This document shows positions 21,236-32,355 of a DNA stretch of 64,000 nt, one piece after another. A program made the position numbers and the translations under genes. Numbering within the stretch: position 1 is the first letter of the stretch; each line of letters opens with the position of its first letter. The stretch is from NCBI RefSeq assembly GCF_000801105.2, contig NC_079517.1, forward strand, positions 23,194,973 to 23,258,972. Reading direction: 5' to 3'. Source of the stretch: Raphanus sativus. Its lineage: Eukaryota > Streptophyta > Magnoliopsida > Brassicales > Brassicaceae. The notes beneath the pieces were generated by a model. The model saw only the letters and a program-made list of their open reading frames with translations, had not been told where the DNA came from and did not search any database.

Positions 21236-22541
21236 CAGCTAAATGACTATAACAAAGCGATGAGTGGGAGACAACCCACTATTAGGTTTTATTTTCTCTT
21301 TTGATATTTTTACATTTTTACTTTTATTTTTCGCATTAATGTTTTGCAGATTTTTAAGATCCAAGTAAAATGATGATTTCGTCGACCGACACAATCAAGT
21401 CGCGTCGTTCGACACCACATGACCATCCCTAACGATCGATGTATCTCTATATGTATCGATCGACGCCATCGCGGTCAGGTTTAGTCGTTCTATCTTGTTA
21501 TATTAAGTACTTATGATTTATTTCTTCACTTCACTCCGGCTATGTTACACTAGGACAGTGTAATTTCAGTCTTGGGGGAGGTTTACTTATATGTGTTTTT
21601 ATTTTGGTTTTTATTTAAAATGTTTTCAAAATTATTTTTCGCATAAGTACTAAAATGGGGACATTGATATTGATTTATACTTGATTATCTAACCACTCTT
21701 TAGCACCATTCTAGATTACTGATTGCAGATAGTACTAAAAATGCTAAAGTGGATCAACCTGTCACCTATATACACTTGCTAAGATTGTTTGAAGGAACCA
21801 AAACTACCTCCAACACGAATACTGACTTTATTTGCTTGTCTTGGGGCTTGGTAATCACTGGATCGGAATCCTCTTACAAGTCTGGAAGGTAAAAAGTCTG
21901 TGTGTTTCTGGTTCCCTTCCTTCTCTCTCTTCGGCATCTCAAAGATCTAAGTTTATGATATAGAAGATTGAAATGATTTCTTGAGAGGCAGAGGGGTAGG
22001 AGTGTCTCCTGCGACCCCATTATTCTAAATCTCAGGGATGATCACACATTGTGGAAACGAGGGATATGTAAATTACCTGAGACCCCATTATTCGCTACAT
22101 TTTTCAAAATGTATGAGTTACAATTGCAATGTCAATGAGGTAGACTAGATGACCTTTGTGGCATCAAAACCTATTAAAATTGAAACTAATAAGAGATCCA
22201 AAGAAGAGAGATGAGGGGAGAAAGGGATCAGAGAAGACTACCTGTGTGTTCAGATACTTGTTTGAGTTGAATCCATGTGTCATTTGATTGATATTCCCAA
22301 GGTAAAGCCTGCGCTTTTATTTTATGTTAAGAAATGAAGTTAGTAGAGGGGAATGTCAGATTAGATTTGCTAAGTTGTGGACTAGATGAATTTGGTTGCT
22401 AAGCTAGGATAATGCATAATGAACTTCTATGATTATGATGTTTAGATATGAATTGCAAACCCATAGAGTGATGACTTCAATGTTTTGAATCTTTGAGTCC
22501 CTACTATTTTCAAACCTTTTCCAAAGACTACAGAGTTTTTG
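21236..22541 (+). other. Element D 3' untranslated region
   Basis: About 1.3 kb collinear with A's 462-1800 in inverted orientation. It keeps the GTGGG-stem hairpin (21264-21279), the SID-box group at 21382, 21405, 21432 and 21456, the TTACACT hairpin (21545-21563) and the internal purine tract (21571-21581). No gene seen. Confidence 0.7.
21571..21581 (+). other. Internal polypurine tract of element D
   Basis: CTTGGGGGAGG, about 0.97 kb upstream of the LTR and just after the TTACACT hairpin. It matches the tract at the LTR boundary (22542-22552). Element A has the equivalent at 1452-1470. Confidence 0.55.
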
Positions 22542-22552
22542 CTTGGGGGAGT
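22542..22552 (+). other. Polypurine tract of element D
   Basis: CTTGGGGGAGT directly before the LTR start TGATGTACC at 22553. Confidence 0.8.
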
Positions 22553-23545
22553 TGATGTACCATGGATTTCACCCATTTTCTACCATGGTATAATGGTATT
22601 TTTATTATATAACTAATGTGTTTTCTAGCTTGTTAGGTATGTTTTCAGGTTCAGGAGTGTTTCGTGATAAAGTGATGCTTTTGGAGCATTTTGGAGTACA
22701 AAGAGATAATATACCCGAGTTGACCATTCAAGACCAAGTCGGAAGTCAACATTCAGAGAAGAATCGATCGATACTCATCCAGAGTTGTCGATCGATGTAG
22801 CTGAGAAGATCCGCGTACTAGAAGATTATAATCGATCGATACACATTTAGTGTTGTTGATCGATAGCGAGGACCGAATGGTTTAGCCCACTACTTCACCA
22901 AGACTTCACCAAATTACGAGATTTTCCCTGACGAGTTTTTAACCTAATGGAAATGCTTAAATACCCTGCTAAGTGTTTTTGACGAAAAGCAAGCTTTTGC
23001 AACCAGAGAGAAAAGCAAGCAGAGAGTGTGAGAGAAAGCTAGAGTTTTATTTGTTTTCAGAGATTGGAGAGATCATTGAGAGATTTGTGATTGAACTCCA
23101 TTTGTTTTATATTTTCTATCTAATGCAATTTCTTTACATATCTTGTGTTATGAATTGCTTAGTTATGTCTGAGTAGTCTACTTGTTAGATCTAGGGTTTA
23201 AATAGGTTTGTGAGATTAGCCCCAAACTATATTTGCTAAGTTGTGATATTCATCAAATGGATTGCACCCTATGCTTGTTCTAGAGTAGCTAACTAGAGCA
23301 TAGATCACTAGGATCCTTATATCTTGAATTATCTGTTTGAACTAGATTGTCTCCTGTTGAGAAGAGCGAAAGCCCTCCTTGAGACCTAGTGTTCATTATC
23401 GGCTCGTGCCTAGGCATTTCTCGAAGCCGTCGATCGATATCCCAACTGGACAATCGATCGGCGCTGCGAAAGGTGTATCGATCGATATTTCTAAAGGATG
23501 TCGATCGACTCTTTTTCTGGTCAACAGACGACAGTTGAGATCAGA
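22553..23545 (+). repeat. Element D LTR, 3'-truncated
   Basis: Starts TGATGTACCATGG and aligns with A's LTR until GACAGTTGAGATCA near 23543, where the sequence changes to an inverted E-type LTR. About 350 bp of LTR are missing. SID boxes at 23430, 23454, 23478 and 23501 are 24, 24 and 23 bp apart. The TATA-like sequence TTAAATA is near 22960. Confidence 0.82.
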
Positions 23546-24258
23546 CTTGCTGTCGAGTCATAGATTAGGGTATAGACCGACTTGCTGTCGCATGTATCGA
23601 TCAATATGCTGTCGTATTTATCGATGCGCTACTAGTAAGCTTTACCGATCGTAGGTTGAATACAGTTCACCAAACAATCACCCAGTCAGCTGTCGCTTGT
23701 TCCAGATGAGTTGCTGGCTCTAAGAAGATAGATCTAAGGATTGTATCTTTGTATTCATGTGTAGGTAAGCAACTCCTACACAAGCATTAAGCATGATCTT
23801 CAAAGATGACTATCACATGATCAGGTAATCATATTTTGGGATAATCTTTCATACCTATTTGAGCCTCAAATCTAACAAAGGTGTCTACTCAGACATAGCC
23901 AAGCAACACATAGAAAAAATCATAAAAAGCTCTTTAATAGAATAGATAAATAAATGGTGTTCAAGAATGCTCTCAGATTTGACAACTCTCTCTCTCACTA
24001 AAACTATGAAACTAGAAACTATCTTAGAAAAACCGTGGTCTGCCAAAACACATAGGCAAGACATAAATACTAGAATAAATAGGTTAAAACACGTCAGGGG
24101 CATTATGGTAAATAGATGATATATTGGGCTTCAAGTCGGCTGTGACCAAATGTGAGCTTCTGCGGCTGAGTGTCGATCGATAGTACTGAGTGTACATCGA
24201 TCGACGCACGTCTCTCATTGTCGACCTCGGATGGTCGATTTGGTCCTTCTCGGGTATA
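23546..24258 (-). repeat. Element E 3' LTR, truncated at both ends
   Basis: Aligns with E's 5' LTR over the part equal to about 30190-31000. It lacks the LTR start (U3 end) at about 24258 and the LTR end on the left at 23546. It holds fewer of the 24-bp repeats than 30216-30320. Confidence 0.78.
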
Positions 24259-24458
24259 AAAAATCATAACTATAATTAACGTTATACCTGACCGAGACCA
24301 TATCGATCGATGTAGATGAAAGATTGTCGATCGTGGCGGATGTGGTGATGTCGATCGATGTCGACTTGGACGTGTCGGTCGATAGAGAAGGTAAACGTCT
24401 ACTCGGATCTTTTTTTTATAGACTTGCATGAAATAAATACGAAAATAAGTAGTAAAAA
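24259..24458 (-). other. Element E 3' UTR, shortened
   Basis: Only about 200 bp remain where A and D have 1.3 kb. SID boxes at 24303, 24327, 24351 and 24375 are spaced exactly 24 bp in non-coding DNA. The missing part and the LTR start appear to have been deleted together. The GTGGG-stem hairpin, at the 5' edge of this region in A and D, is at 24487-24502. Confidence 0.65.
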
Positions 24459-26954
24459 TTAATAGTAATAATAAAAATACCTAATTGTGGGTTGTCTCCC
24501 ACTCAGCGCTTTGTTATAGTCATTTAGGTTGACTTTGGAGGTGAGTGACTTAGTTGGTACAGAAACTGCTACTTGTTGGACAACAAGTATCAACTTCATG
24601 TCTTTTCCTATTGAACCATGTGGCAATGAAGCTTCTTGTGGCATCATCACTTCTGAGCTGTTTCTCATCCATCTTGATGGTGACATCTGTGATGTTCTGC
24701 ATTCGTTTTTCAAGTTATTCAATGCTGCCTTCATTCCTGTAGATGGTGTTATAGGCATATTCTGATAGCTCCTTCAGTTCCTGCTGCAAGGCGTTGATCT
24801 TGTCATTAAATAGCTGTTCTCAGTCTGGCAAAGACTCGGTGTCGATCGATGCTACAATATGTGCGTCGGTCGTTCCTCTGTGAGCTCTGTCGATCGATCC
24901 ATTGTTATTGGCATCGATCAATGCTGAATGCTGACGTTGATACTCAAGAACTCTCTGAATAGCGAGTATTTTGTTCTTCAGTAGACCAATGGCCAAGCAC
25001 AAGTTGGTCACTCTGTCGTTGAGAGGATCGTTAATGTCATCACATCACTTGTTGAACCTCTCCTCCATAGTATCCATAGCTGCGTATAGCTCTTGTGTGA
25101 TTTGATCAACCTCTTCTGCAGTGTATGTAGTCTTCGCTGGTGTTTGCTCGATCGATGCAACAGTTACGTAATCAATCAGTGTCGGGTTATCAGTATCGAG
25201 CAACACAAGAGGTGTTGCGTCGGACGATTAACATGTTTAAGGTTGAGTTGCAAGTTGTCTCCGAATATCCGTGATGTTTTTAACTAATCTTTATGTGCGT
25301 GGGTACAGAGTGTCGAAGTGCTCATCGAATGACTCATGGACAGCATCCAACTGTCTGTGGTATTCTTCCTCTGCATCCCCCAAGGCTGTATATAACTTAG
25401 AGATCATCCTGTCAACTTCTTCTTGAGTGTATGTAGCTTTCCTTCTTTGAGTGGCTGGATCTTCTGATGTGTCTGACCAGCTTCTCCTCTGTCCCATGTG
25501 GGTGTCGTGTGCTCTTGCTCCATACTTCGGCTTGTAATGGAATTCTGAGTTCCATCCATCATTGTTGGTGTAGCAATCGATCGATGCGACCTCTCTGGCG
25601 TCGATCGATTCCGAGTGCTCAGCGGCTGGTTCGTGTGGGTAGACGACCGATAGGGGTGTAGGAGTGTAGATAGGTGGTTGCGTCGTTTGTGCATCGATTT
25701 GCCTCTGGATTGTCTCCATCTCTTGTTGCAAAGCATTCATCATGTTGGATAGTGCATCCATGTCATTGCACATTGGATAGTAGGAATGACGAAGTGTGTC
25801 TTCAAAATAATTTAGCTGTCTTTCCAATCTCATGAAGCGTCTGTCGATCGATTGAATATAGTCACCATCGATCGATCTCTGTTAACCTGATGGTAAACAC
25901 CGTCAAGTTTGCACTTGAAATCATTCATAGAATCATACTGAATGGTATAGATCTCATTCAGCTTCTCATCCACCTCCTCTCTACTGTAGGGTTTTGATGT
26001 AGCAGACATTGGCTTCTTATCAGCTCTTCTCTGGCCTTCTGTATCCCTGAAATTTCCAAGTTTCTCGGATGTTAGACAATCATGACCTAATTCCTTATTT
26101 ATATAAGAACCGGGTGGTAAGGGTTGAGTATCGATCGATTTGGGTGCATTCCTGTCGATCGATTTCGTGTTGTGCAGCTGGTGTGGAAGTTTGTAGTTCG
26201 AAGCTTCTCCATTAGGGTTAGAAGATGGTGTAGTCATCTTGATTGCTTCTAGGGTGTGTGAAATAACTTCTAACCCGTGGTTTCTTATATAGGGCTCCAT
26301 ATCTCCAATTTTTCCAATTTTGGAATTTCTTTTTTCCAAATTTCCAATTTTCTCCATTTCAGTTTGACTAGTATCAATCGATACACAAGTGTTTGTGTCG
26401 ATCGATTTCTCCTCGTGTTGTCCTCGACGTGGACATATGTCGTTCGATGCTGACGGTGATGCGTCGCTGGATTCGGGTAGCATGGTTTTAGTTGATGTAG
26501 ATCCATATCGGGTGAGAACTCCTTGTTGATCTGTAGCTGGTGTTTTCTTATGGTTCTCTTCATGTTCTTCCTCGTTTTGGGAAGGTGTAGTAGCTTCTAG
26601 CGCAAAGATGGGATAGTAGTGTGATGGTAATCCTTCGTGCTTAGTAGAAACTTTTGTATCGATCGATGCACATCGAGATGTGTCGATCGATTTCCAATGA
26701 TTTGATATCAGGATCGGTTTGTGACTAGTGCCTTCCGTGTAGTTGGTTGCATGTGGTGGTTGGATGAAAGAGTGGAGGAAATTGTGGGTGGGAACTTCAT
26801 CTCTTCGGTGGAAAGAGTATTTTATTTCTCTTTCTTTCCAGTAGTCTTCATCATACTCATCTTCCCCGTTGTTCACTGTAGGGTGATGTACTACTGTTGT
26901 ATGTGTATGAGATGTTTCTGTTGTAATCCTCATCATACTCCTCTTTTTTCCCAA
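24459..26954 (-). pseudogene. SID-repeat ORF of element E, broken
   Basis: Three main frames: 25830-26954 (374 residues), 25291-25833 (180 residues) and 24459-25011 in pieces. The first begins after the protease tail and contains SIDTSRCA SIDTKVST, SIDTNTCV SIDTSQTE and SIDRNAPK SIDTQPLP, each an eight-residue step, and then SKPYSREEVDEKLNEIYTIQ. The second has YTQEEVDRMISKLYTALGDAEEEY, coiled-coil-like. The last holds the conserved end (LRSDDATRSFIATWF type) in a shifted frame. A homologous ORF is intact over 494 residues in A. Confidence 0.62.
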
Positions 26955-27385
26955 TAATGTTGCTCATCATACTCCTCTTCATGGTTATCCACTGCATATG
27001 TAGGCACGTAGTGGTCTGGTTCCCAACTCCCAACTGAATTATCACCGGAAAAGTGATCAACTTCGTACATAGGTGTACTATCAATTGCTGTGGAGTGAAA
27101 ATTGTCGCCTGAATCGATCGATATAATTAATGACTGGCCGATCGATGGCTGGTTAGCTGTGTCGATCCATGACTATGTAGGACTGTCGATCGATTCCGAG
27201 TATTCTGTTTCGTACTCGACTTCACAGTAGCGTTGTGCTACGAGTTTAGCTTCTTCTGGAGGCTGGTTACTGGACGTCTGTGGCTTGAAAATCTTGACTG
27301 GATCATAGTAAATCTTTGGGTTGATCAGAGTCAAGCACATCTTGTTTGTTTGTTGATCACAAACAGCTCCAACTGTGGCTAAGAA
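26955..27385 (-). pseudogene. Protease-to-SID linker of element E
   Basis: Broken frame with the family tail CHCEVEYETEYS-type residues near 27220, followed by SID boxes and an acidic, tyrosine-rich segment (YEVDHFSGDNSVGSWE type). F has the same segment at 43080-43400. Confidence 0.5.
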
Positions 27386-28020
27386 TCATCTTCCAAGTAG
27401 TATAAAAGAATTCCAATTTAACTTTATGTCTAAGACATGGAAGTCAATTGGAACTAAGGCATTACCAATCTGTACCTCAAGGTCTTTGGTGACTCTCAAT
27501 GAACTCTTCTTTGAACAATCTACAAAGCAAAAGATTTTTTTTGTAGGTTCAATCTTCAGACCTAGATGATCTGCTATAACCTTTGGTATGATGCTGGCTG
27601 ATGCTCCTGTATCACATAATGCCCTGGTGATTTCAATGCCCTTGATGCGGCATGGAATATTAAATTCCTCTGGGTCACTCTTCTTCTTCAAGGTAATCTT
27701 GTTCTTCAGCTCATCTCTGACTTGGTCGAATATCTTCTCAATATCAGCCTCCGTAACTTTAGTCTCTCTCAAGAACATCCACAATCTATGTGTGAAGTAA
27801 GATTCTTCAAAGGGTCTTTCAATTGGAACCTTCAAGACTCTCTTCTTGAAATTTCCAACTCTGTAGGGTTAGCCTCTCTTTTAAGATGCTTGGGAACCTT
27901 CTCTTTCCTTTTTCTTAAGGTTCTTCTTGCACTTTCCTTTTCTATCTCCATAGGCTCTGATGTATTCTCAACCTCTTCTGATTGGTTATCTGAAAGGTTT
28001 GGGTCAGGGTTTGAGTGCAT
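27386..28020 (-). pseudogene. Protease region of element E
   Basis: Frame 27832-28020 is the basic linker (RRTLRKRKEKVPKHLKREAN). Frame 27386-27835 carries FLRETKVTEADIEKIFDQVR, the protease core RALCDTGASASIIPKVIADH and NALVPIDFHVLDIKLNWNS. DTG is present. A frameshift near 27835 separates linker and protease, and a stop follows FILLGR at 27386. Confidence 0.75.
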
Positions 28021-28246
28021 TGATCTTGGTTATGTCGATCTTTGGTAGTTGCACTCTCGGTTTAGGGACTTCGCATCGATCTATGAGAGTAGTGTCCTGT
28101 CGATCGATGGTGGTAGCAGTAGGGGGATCGATGTCTTCCTCTTCGGATCGATCGTCGAAAGGGTGGAGTGGGTTCGGGTGTTTCTCTGAGAATTCTTCAT
28201 GCGTTATTATCCGAACTGGGTTGCTTGTAGCCGTAGATCTAATGGA

Positions 28247-29706
28247 CTATGTCGATCGATTTTGTAGCTCGAACATCGAACGGTAGTCTTCTTCCCACGT
28301 CGATCGATCACGTTCATCTTCTATCGATCGATGGGTGTCAATATTCATAGCATCACCGGCTCCAACAACCTTCTTATGGAGGTTCCCATATTTATCCACT
28401 ACCCAGAAATCTTCTACCACAATAGCATTGATGTGGTGTCTTATGAGATCTTCTTCTATGGCTTTGATGAAGGCTTCTTGTCTCTTGATAGCTTCAGAAG
28501 TCTGAACAACTTGTGTCTCCAACTTTTTCACATGAGTGCTCAAAGTGTCAAACTTGGAGATTAAACTGTTGTACACCACATCTATCTTCCCATTGAAATC
28601 TACTATGAGCTTATGTCGACCCTCTAGAACTGACTCAAGCATAGCTCCAAACTTGCTCTCTTGAGTAGGTGGTGGTGAATTCTGGTAGAAGGAATTTGCG
28701 AGGTTCTTGTTGCTGTTGAAGTTGTTGCTTCTGAAGGCATTTGCGAGGTTCTTGTTGCTGTTGAAGGTTCTTGTTCTGGTAGAAGGAATTTGCGAGGTTC
28801 TGCAGGCTTCTGCTTGAATGTAGCAATCTTAGTCCTCAAGTCTTCTGCGCGTGCTTCATCAAAGAAGTTGATCAAGAAAGCATTCTTGATTTCATTCCAG
28901 GAAGTAAGAGATCCTGGTGATAGTTGCTTAAGCCATTGCAAAGCTTCTCCAGTAAGAGAGTTCTTGAAAAGCTTAAATAGTAGGTAGTCAGCTGGTACTC
29001 AATTGGCTTTGACAACTGATATGAGATCCTCGTACCTCTCTAGATGGTCCATAGGATGCTCGTTAGGTGCTCCACTGTAGGGTATATGTCTTACAAGTGT
29101 GTAGTAGATAGGTTTCACCTCAAAATATGTCCTCTGTATTTCTGGAGGGCGGATTGCAGATCTGTTGGCATAGTATTGATCTTGGCGGTTGTAGTCAGCC
29201 AGTGATCTGTTTCTGGTGGCCTTGTCTACAGCTTGAGCAGCAGTTGCAGCAGCTTCAGCTTCTAGATCAGGGATTGCGATCCCCTGATCATTAATTGTTT
29301 GACCTGCTGTATTACGCATGTGACCATCTTGGTCACACAGGTTTCCATGTTCGTCCGCTCGGAGTATTAAAGTCGCGACCATGTTCTCATTATCGATCGA
29401 TGCGCGAGATGCGGTACCGGTCGATGTCGGATGAAAGATGTGAGACGACGGGTACTGAAAAGTATCGGTCCATGTGGATGGAGTAGTATCGATCGATATC
29501 AGAGTGAGATCGATCGATGTCGGTGAACTGGTATCGGTCGGCTGTGACTGAAACTCGGTAGACGGTTGGCGGTGAAAGTCGGTCGATGCACAGGTAGGTG
29601 TATCGTTCGATGCGGAACGCATCTGTTTGCGGATTGAGCGTTCCAAAGCAGCGGGGTCAGCAGACAGTAATTCCTTGTTTTCCTTGCTTCTGGTTATGCT
29701 GGACAT
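28247..29706 (-). pseudogene. Gag of element E, with internal deletion
   Basis: The 235-residue frame from ATG 29706 has MSSITRSKENKELLSADPA, SID/STD octads, MRNTAGQTINDQG, SLADYNRQDQYYANRSAIRP and the gag start YSGAPNEHPMDHLERYEDLI. It breaks near 28999 and resumes with LQWLKQLSPGSLTSWNEIKN and FDEARAEDLRTKIATFKQKP. The block with LYRGIALRYQMSLDTAS in A is missing; in its place three short repeats (coding QQQEPRK-like residues) lie at about 28690-28800. The C-terminal coiled coil is at 28247-28642. Confidence 0.72.
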
Positions 29707-29800
29707 GCATCTGAAAAGAAAAATAAGAAAGATTTATCAGTGACAATAGTAACTAAAAAAAAACTAGACTTAAATAAAATCTAATGACGATCAAAGCTTT

Positions 29801-29815
29801 TCGGCAACGGCGCCA
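29801..29815 (-). other. Primer-binding site, tRNA-Asp type, element E
   Basis: Minus strand TGGCGCCGTTGCCGA, matching 14 bases of the tRNA-Asp(GTC) complement. It is four bases from the LTR. Confidence 0.85.
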
Positions 29816-29819
29816 AATT

Positions 29820-31160
29820 TGATACTTTCTCAAATTACCCTATAGCAATATTACTCTTATCAAAAGAGGTCAATTGTATTACCTAGGGATCGAATCCACA
29901 AAGAGCTGAGGAATCAATAGATCTTATTGTGATTAAGCTAGGCTAAAGATTTGTTACTAGTGCAGTGAAAATAAAATTAACAATGAATTGGTTTGAGCAG
30001 GACAATTACTCAAGATGATTGGATGGGTTAACTAGTATCATTTAAAAGAGTTAGATCTAAGGTTGCTATTCAGGTTATCATGATTATAGAGGTATGATTC
30101 CTATGTGAGATGCTTGCATGATATTAAAGAACCAAACTAAACAATAGCCCAACAGTCGTTGCGACCATCTATTACTAGAACCTATGAACACCCCCAGGCG
30201 GGTCATAGATTAGGATATCGATCGATATGCCTATGCATGTATCGATCGACTTGCTGTCGCATGTATCGATCGATATGCTGTCGCATGTATCGATCGATAT
30301 GCTGTCGCATGTATCGATTGTCATTTATCCTGCGTCTATCAATTGATCACTCTATATGAATATCGATCGATGCGCTACTAGTAAGCTTTAACGATCGTAG
30401 GTTGAATACAGTTCACCAAACAATCACCCAGTCAGCTGTCGCTTGTTCCAGGTGAGTTGCTGGGTATAAGAAGATAGATCCAAGGATTGTATCTTTGTAT
30501 TCATGTTTAGGTTAGCTACTCCTATACAAGCATTAAGCATTATCTTCAAAGATGAATATCACATGCTCAGATAATAATATTTTGGGATAATCCTTCATAC
30601 CTATTTGAACCTCAAATCTAACAAAGGTGTCAACTCAGACATAACCAAGCAACACATAGACAAAATCATAAAAAGCTCTTTAATAGAATAGATAAATAAA
30701 TGGTGTTCAAGAATGCTCTCAGATTTGACAACTCTCTCTCTCTCTCACCAAAACTATGAAACTAGAAACTATCTTAGAAAAACCGTTGTCTGCCAAAACA
30801 CATAGGCAAGACATAAATACTAGAATAATTAGGTTAAAACACGTCAGGGTATTATGGTAAATAGATGGTGTCTTGGGCTTCAAGTCGGCTGTGACCAAAT
30901 GTGAGCTTCTGCGGCTGAGTGTTGATCGATAGTACTGAGTGTACATCGATCGACGCGCGTCTCTCATTGTCAACCTCGGATGGTCGATTTTGTCCTTCTC
31001 GGGTAAAATATCTAAAGTACTCCAAAATTCTCCAAAATCATCATCTTTCTTCCATTAGCTCATGTACCTATAAATATGCAATAAAGACCCTAGAATGGAT
31101 ATAATATCCAAAACTACCAATAAACCATGCATAAAAGTGGGTCAAAATCATGTTATATCA
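29820..31160 (-). repeat. Element E 5' LTR (1341 bp)
   Basis: Minus-strand start TGATATAACATGA at 31160 and end AAGTATCA at 29820. It contains five SID boxes in exact 24-bp register (30216-30320), a further pair 24 bp apart (30922, 30946) and a CT microsatellite near 30732. Confidence 0.88.
30216..30320 (-). repeat. 24-bp tandem repeats carrying TCGATCGA boxes
   Basis: Five copies of TATCGATCGA start at 30216, 30240, 30264, 30288 and 30312, exactly 24 bp apart; the spacer in the middle copies is TATGCTGTCGCATG. The last box is altered (TATCGATTG). It lies within an LTR, so it is not coding. Confidence 0.9.
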
Positions 31161-31180
31161 GGTAATTTGAGCAAGTATCA
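31161..31180 (+). repeat. Last 20 bp of element F's 5' LTR
   Basis: GGTAATTTGAGCAAGTATCA matches the LTR ends of A and E and sits just before F's primer site. The rest of this LTR has been displaced or lost where E abuts at 31160. Confidence 0.75.
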
Positions 31181-31184
31181 AATT

Positions 31185-31201
31185 TGGTGCCGTTGCCGGG
31201 G
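31185..31201 (+). other. Primer-binding site, tRNA-Asp type, element F
   Basis: TGGTGCCGTTGCCGGGG, one mismatch from the tRNA-Asp(GTC) complement, four bases after the LTR end. Confidence 0.85.
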
Positions 31202-31302
31202 AGCTTTGATCGTCATTACATTTTATTTAAGTCTAGGTTTTACTTTTTGTCACCTTTTATTTGTTACTGATATTTTTTTTACTTTCTTTTCTTTTCAGGT
31301 GC

Positions 31303-32355
31303 ATGCCCAGCATAACCAGAAGCAAGGAAAACAAGAAATTATTGTCTGCTGACCCCGCTGATTTTGAACGTTCAATCCGCAAACAGATTCGTTCCGCATC
31401 GATCGATACACCCGCTTGTGCATCGAATGATTTTCATAACCAACCGTCTAACGAGTTTCAGACACCGCCGAACGATACCAGTTCACCGACATCGATCAAT
31501 CTCACTCTGACATCGATACTATTCCATCCACATCGACCGATAATTATCAGTACCCGTCGACTCACATCTTTCATCCGATATCGACCGATACCGCATCTCG
31601 CATATCGATAGATACTGAGAACATGGTCGTGATTTTGATACTCCAAGCGAACGGACATGGAAACCTGCGTGGTCAAGATGGTCACCTGCGTAATGCAGCA
31701 GGTCAAAAGATTAATGATCAGGAGGCTGCAATCCCTGATCTATAAGCTGAAGCTGCTGCAGCAGCTGCTCAAGCTGCAGAAGAGGCCACCAGAAACACAT
31801 CACTGGCTGACTACAACCGTCCAGATCAATACTATGCCAACAGATCTGCAATCCGCCCTCCAGAGATTCAGAGGACTGATTTTGAGGTAAGCCTATCTAC
31901 TACACACTTATAGGACATATACCCTACAGTGGAGCACCTAATGAGCATCCTATGGACCATCTACAGAGGTACGAGGATTTCATATCAATTGTCAAAGCCA
32001 ATGGAGTACCAGCTAACTACCTACTTTGCAAGCTTTTCAAGCACTCTCTTACTGTAGAAGCTTTGCAATGGATTAAGCAACTACCACCAGGATCTCTTAC
32101 ATCGTGGAATGACATCAATAATTCTTTCTAGATCAACTTCTTTGATGAGGCACGCGCAGAAGACTTGAGAACTAAAATTGCTACATATATGCAGAAGACT
32201 GCAAAACCTTTCAGAGGTTGTTGGGTCCGTTTCAAGACCTATCAGAGAGACTGTCCACACCATGGTTTCAACCAAGTGTAGCTACTTAGCACTTTCTTCA
32301 GAGGTTTAGATCTGGTCTACCAGACAGCTCTAGATACAGCTAGTGAAAAAAACTT
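31303..32355 (+). pseudogene. Gag N-terminus and core of element F
   Basis: Begins MPSITRSKENKKLLSADPAD, preceded by CTTTTCAGGTGC, which resembles a 3' splice site. The SID/SND octads are partly decayed. Family blocks MRNAAGQKINDQE-like and SLADYNRPDQYYANRSAIRP follow, then EHPMDHLQRYEDFI and ALQWIKQLPPGSLTSWNDIN with stops in between. It ends in LDTASEKNF, where G is inserted. The next residues, NFNTRNPEEAVRLIENL, are found at 40003 on the other side. Confidence 0.75.
32351..32355. other. Target-site duplication of G, left copy
   Basis: AACTT immediately before the TG of G's left LTR, matched by AACTT at 40003-40007. Confidence 0.9.

Larger units (their letters stand above)
19946..23545 (+). 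mobile_element. SID-family element D, 3' fragment with LTR
   Basis: Comprises the SID ORF, 3' UTR, polypurine tract and an LTR cut at about 23545. Gag, protease and 5' LTR are absent. Its left edge is fused to the antisense ORF of C. Since D and F have the same orientation and flank E, D's 3' LTR may be the same LTR as F's 5' LTR (see findings). Confidence 0.75.
23546..31160 (-). mobile_element. SID-family LTR retrotransposon E (gag-pro, no pol)
   Basis: Minus-strand order: 5' LTR 29820-31160, primer site, gag, protease, SID ORF, shortened 3' UTR, damaged 3' LTR. Same plan as A, with no RT, RNase H or integrase. Its LTR sequence is a different subfamily from A and D. It abuts the LTR end of F head to head at 31160. 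Confidence 0.85.

Noticed and set aside
30216..30320. CRISPR-like array
   Set aside because: Direct 24-bp tandem repeats without unique spacers, in a plant LTR; the same logic excludes the 33-bp arrays.
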